This document shows, piece by piece, positions 60,661 to 64,000 of a stretch of 64,000 bases of DNA (positions within the stretch are counted from its first letter, which is position 1; every line of letters begins with the position of its first letter). Below the pieces are notes generated by a model. That model was not told the DNA's origin. It made no database searches and worked only from the letters and a program-made list of their open reading frames with translations. This DNA comes from Sipunculus nudus (lineage: Eukaryota; Annelida; Sipuncula; Golfingiida; Sipunculidae). A program made the translations under genes and the position numbers. Where the stretch lies: positions 96,928,723-96,992,722 of the forward strand of contig CM049309.1 of NCBI GenBank assembly GCA_026874595.1, given 5' to 3'.

Positions 60661-61693
60661 TATATCGCTCCTCATTAGATAGTGATATGGTGAGTTCCTG
60701 GGCATGGCAAGGATTATATTAGTGCATGGGCAGAAACAGAATTTTATAAATGACACCTTTTTCCCACAAGACTTTACATAATTTGAGAAAAAAATATATA
60801 AATATGTAAGGTATGAATTATGGAATAATATATTCATTTTAATTAATGCTCAACACTTCACCAGCTCCACACCTTTTAACTCAGGTTAGTTTCTTCAAAA
60901 ATTCTTTATAAATCGAATATGAAAAGTAATGTGTCATATACTAAAACTTCATATTTGTTGTGAATAAAGAGTTAAAATATACTGACGGCGTGTCCTACAG
61001 CTGTGTGACATAAACTGTATTGACAAACAATGGAAACGGTGACACAAGAATTGCATGAGTTAAATATTCTTTAAAATGCAGTGGGTCTAGGCTGGTCATG
61101 TGGGGATATATCTATAATTGTTTCGCAATCATGTAATTTAAGGGCCTTAAAGCTATCCAAAGATGCCATCTTAGAGGGCCTCAAGTAAAAATGAGATAAA
61201 ATGATGACATGATGATAAGTTTTGGTAATATAAAATGTAAGCCCCTTCAACCAATTGAGACATACCAATGTATCTATTATCTATAAACCAGTAAGGGGAT
61301 CAATGCTTGGCTGGTAAAAACTATATGCAGATCTTTGCTAAATGTCACCATCAAGTTAAATATGTTGGTAGTCTTCTGTCATTATTTATTTATGTTATTT
61401 ATTTATTTTAATAAAGTACAATTAATTGCATGTGTATGGACACAGATTTTGTGAAACAGCACAGTATTTTAAAATATCTTGACACGTACATAATAAAGGT
61501 AAGGCAAAACCAAATGAGGGCATGGACTGTAAAAATGATATTTTAATATGTGCCTTTATAAATTGATACAGATCATTAAAAATCATTGTTCTAAAATGGT
61601 TGTTCATTTACTTAATTCTATGAACAAATATAACAAACCAGGAACATATGAACACACAATCACAAAGAGTCCCTCGTCCAGATGTATGAATTA
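60661..61693. other. Unassigned DNA, no feature recognised
   Basis: No recognisable coding sequence. Possibly single-copy DNA; ends at the TA flanking the next transposon. Confidence 0.45.
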
Positions 61694-63470
61694 CCGTAAA
61701 ATCTCCACTTAAAACCGCACTTCCGATTAAAACCGCACCCAGACTTCGCCGAAATTCCAGGTGAGACACTGCGAGGGGCTCAAATACTGAAAACCTCCCT
61801 TTAAAACCGCACCAACTTTCGCTACGGAATGATTTGACAAAAGACACAATAAAGCTTTCATCTAGAAATGAACACGCGAAGGTTGCGGCTCGGCCATTCC
61901 TGTCCACTTTAAAATTCCTTGGGCATTTTATTCAAACACATCATAAGACTTTTTTGCAGGGACACTCAAGCATGAAGTTTGGGAAGACGCAAGGGCCGGT
62001 GAACCTCTGCCTGTTTATACAGATTTTATATTCCGTGCCGTATTCTTGTTTGCTACTGATTTGTCATTATATTTTGGAAAAAAATATTCTGCTGATCCAT
62101 TTCAAGTCACTGTATATTTTAATTCTAGAAGTAATATTTTGAAATCTTAATTTTTAATGAAAATTCCATTTTCTAGAATTACTCGGAAGATTCAAATCAT
62201 TTTCATACCGGTTACTTCGGTATTATCATCGTCACATCGTACGTTGACATCGCTCCATGTTACAATTTGCTGGTTCGTTTGAAAACATCGCTGGTCACCT
62301 TAACTAAATAACAAATTAACTGAAGTTACCTTGTCGAGATACGCACGTATAGGAAACATGACGCTTGAAAACGAGTGATTTTAAGGTAAAATTAAAGTGG
62401 TCAGTCGGGGTAAGCAAGTTTTTTTCCTGAAGAAACTTTCCGTGTGGGGAGCCATTTTGTCAAGGCAGTGTTCGCGCAAGGCACGCTGGGACGAAATAGG
62501 TGGCTGTTCTGTTTACCACCCACCGAGAGTGCCCTAGAAGATGATTTGAGGAAACTGGAGACATTCCACATGACAATTAAAATCTTATATTTCGTCTGAA
62601 AATGTTGAATTCGTTAAGAAATAAATATATTCTTATCAAATACGCATATAACATTCCACTTAGACAGTGTTTGTCCACTTTAAATGTTGATTAGAAGAAT
62701 ATGTATTATCCTAATAAACGGTGATACACGGGGAACGATGTCTGCTCTGGGTTTTCCCTCCAGCCGGCCAGCAGCCGCTTGTGTAACCAGTGGTAACGGG
62801 CCTTGTTGGCTCAGCGAGCAAAGGTTACGCAGTTCATTGTTTCAGATTCTGAGACAGTTTCAAGCGCAAGGATTGCAAAGTTTTAAAAGTGAGTCTTGTT
62901 CACATACTAAAACAATATTTAGCTGAATTTCGTGGTCATTCGAATAAAGTACTATATCTCCCTTAGATTACTTAAAGTTTCCTTTTCATAAACGCACTAT
63001 TTGATTTTACACGATTTTTTTCCGACAAGGGTTTGAAGTTCTCCAGTTTACTCTGAAGCTTTTTATGCGGCGGTATCCAGAGTCCTTGATACCGCCGCAT
63101 TTAATGCAGTAAGGCTGCTGTGTGTTACAGCAGGGTTGTTGTAAACGTATTATTTGGTAACAATTACCAAGATTTTATAACAAGTTATATATCACACGAA
63201 AACTAGTCAGCAATATTTTAATTTATAAATAACAAATAATCGTAAATAATACATTAACACACGGCTCCCATGCATGCGAGACTGCTGCTAAGAACGGCCT
63301 TCGAAAGTTGCAATATTATCGCCCACTTGCCGCCTCAAAAACGATGACTGTCAGGAAGATTTTCAGGAAACCCTTCTAGTATAAACCGCACAGTGCTTTC
63401 AGGAAATCAACCTGATTTCAAGATTTTGAATTTCTTGATTAAACCGCGGTTTTAAGTGGAGATTTTACGG
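61694..63470. mobile_element. Inverted-repeat DNA transposon with TA duplication, non-autonomous
   Basis: Left end CCGTAAAATCTCCACTTAAA and right end is its exact reverse complement; the inverted repeat extends through AACCGC (25 bases). Flanks are TA on both sides (61692-61693 and 63471-63472). Subterminal words AAAACCGCAC recur three times at the left. About 1.78 kb; the interior is unrelated to 11028-13018 and shows no transposase. The TA target is that of the Tc1/mariner-pogo group, so the assignment is inference. Confidence 0.85.
63065..63100. repeat. Perfect 13-bp-stem hairpin inside the TA-flanked transposon
   Basis: ATGCGGCGGTATC (63065-63077), 10-base loop, GATACCGCCGCAT (63088-63100). 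Confidence 0.8.
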
Positions 63471-64000
63471 TAATTAGTAATTTCCACTGTTTCTTTCTAC
63501 CTGGATCACTTATGAAAACTAATGAAAAATCAAGTCTGATGTCCAATTAGTAAATGAGTAGCATGAAGGAACAGAAAAGGCTGTGACACGACCTGCCATG
63601 CTGAGCTTAACTGTATCAGCACATGTGTAACTGCTGTGACAAGTGAGCACGTGTCTTTGTTATTCCCCACTGGCCTCGCTTTGGCCTCTGGTATGTGTGG
63701 CATGCATAGAATTTAAGAGTCCCCTATGTCACCTTAAATGCACGTTTACTGATACATCTTTTCCTTTTATAGTGCATGTGTGTCTTTATTTCAGTAAAAT
63801 CTTCAATCAATTATTCTATCACTGCATCACTGCCATCAGGCAACATGAGTCCACAAAGCCAATTACCAAGTTAAGCCGTTTGTAAATCCTGATTATCACC
63901 CAAAATTGTTTCACTTGTATTTTAAGCAATCAAAGAATTTCTTCAAAATCAAATGAACAAAATCAAGTGTGGAAGTGGTTCCCGCTGTATCCAATAGACT
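63471..64000. other. Unassigned DNA, no feature recognised
   Basis: No recognisable gene or element terminus. Confidence 0.4.

Noticed and set aside
61608-61907. 99-codon minus-strand frame across the left end of the 61694 transposon
   Set aside because: It crosses the inverted repeat and does not resemble a transposase.

Overview
The window looks like AT-rich, gene-poor nuclear DNA of an invertebrate animal. I lean towards a marine mollusc, probably a bivalve, but that is inference. The support is a metazoan nucleoredoxin-like exon with GT-AG splice sites, no dense bacterial-style coding, a Helentron-type rolling-circle transposon, a jockey/CR1-like retrotransposon, hAT relics, and a heavy load of short-armed repeats. 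I see one convincing host exon; nearly everything else is mobile or tandem-repeat DNA. I saw no rRNA, tRNA or CRISPR array.

Layout. 1-28.8 kb is a mosaic of four repeat families, here called A, B, C and E, plus an A-like family D, nested or laid head to tail. A hAT-like transposase relic (20.5-21.6 kb) and blocks rich in nuclear-receptor half-sites (16.9-17.5 and 24.1-24.5 kb) lie among them. At 29.4-29.7 kb, minus strand, is an exon of a nucleoredoxin-like (NXNL/RdCVF-type) gene. Next to it, probably in its 5' intron or upstream region, is a 5.7-kb satellite of strict 53-bp periodicity with a 212-bp higher-order repeat. 35.7-43.7 kb is again A/B/C mosaic, into which a 5'-truncated non-LTR retrotransposon inserted (37607-40867, perfect 16-bp target-site duplication). 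A non-autonomous hAT element (43736-45984, perfect 8-bp duplication) follows.

46.2-55.4 kb, minus strand, is the centrepiece: a decayed autonomous Helentron. In order it encodes a C76/tegument-protease-like cysteine peptidase, a Lys/Arg/Glu/Gln-rich repeated segment, a Cys cluster with a DUF6570-like domain, a Helitron_like_N domain, an HUH-Y2 Rep, a PIF1-type helicase and a fused APE-type endonuclease. Several frameshifts and a 2.5-kb insert of B/C repeat DNA disrupt it. 55.4-64 kb holds tandem repeats, another long A element (57501-60660), a TA-flanked inverted-repeat DNA transposon (61694-63470) and unassigned DNA.

Families A, B, C and E are unrelated in most of their sequence but share one design: a short palindrome at the 5' end, then a 9-14 bp subterminal motif whose reverse complement lies at the 3' end, in most families after a GACG-rich microsatellite and just before CTAAAAA. 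Where an empty site can be compared, insertion made no target duplication. I interpret them as non-autonomous Helentron-like (HINE-type) elements, possibly mobilised by proteins like those of the 46-55 kb element; the link to this particular element is not shown by the sequence.
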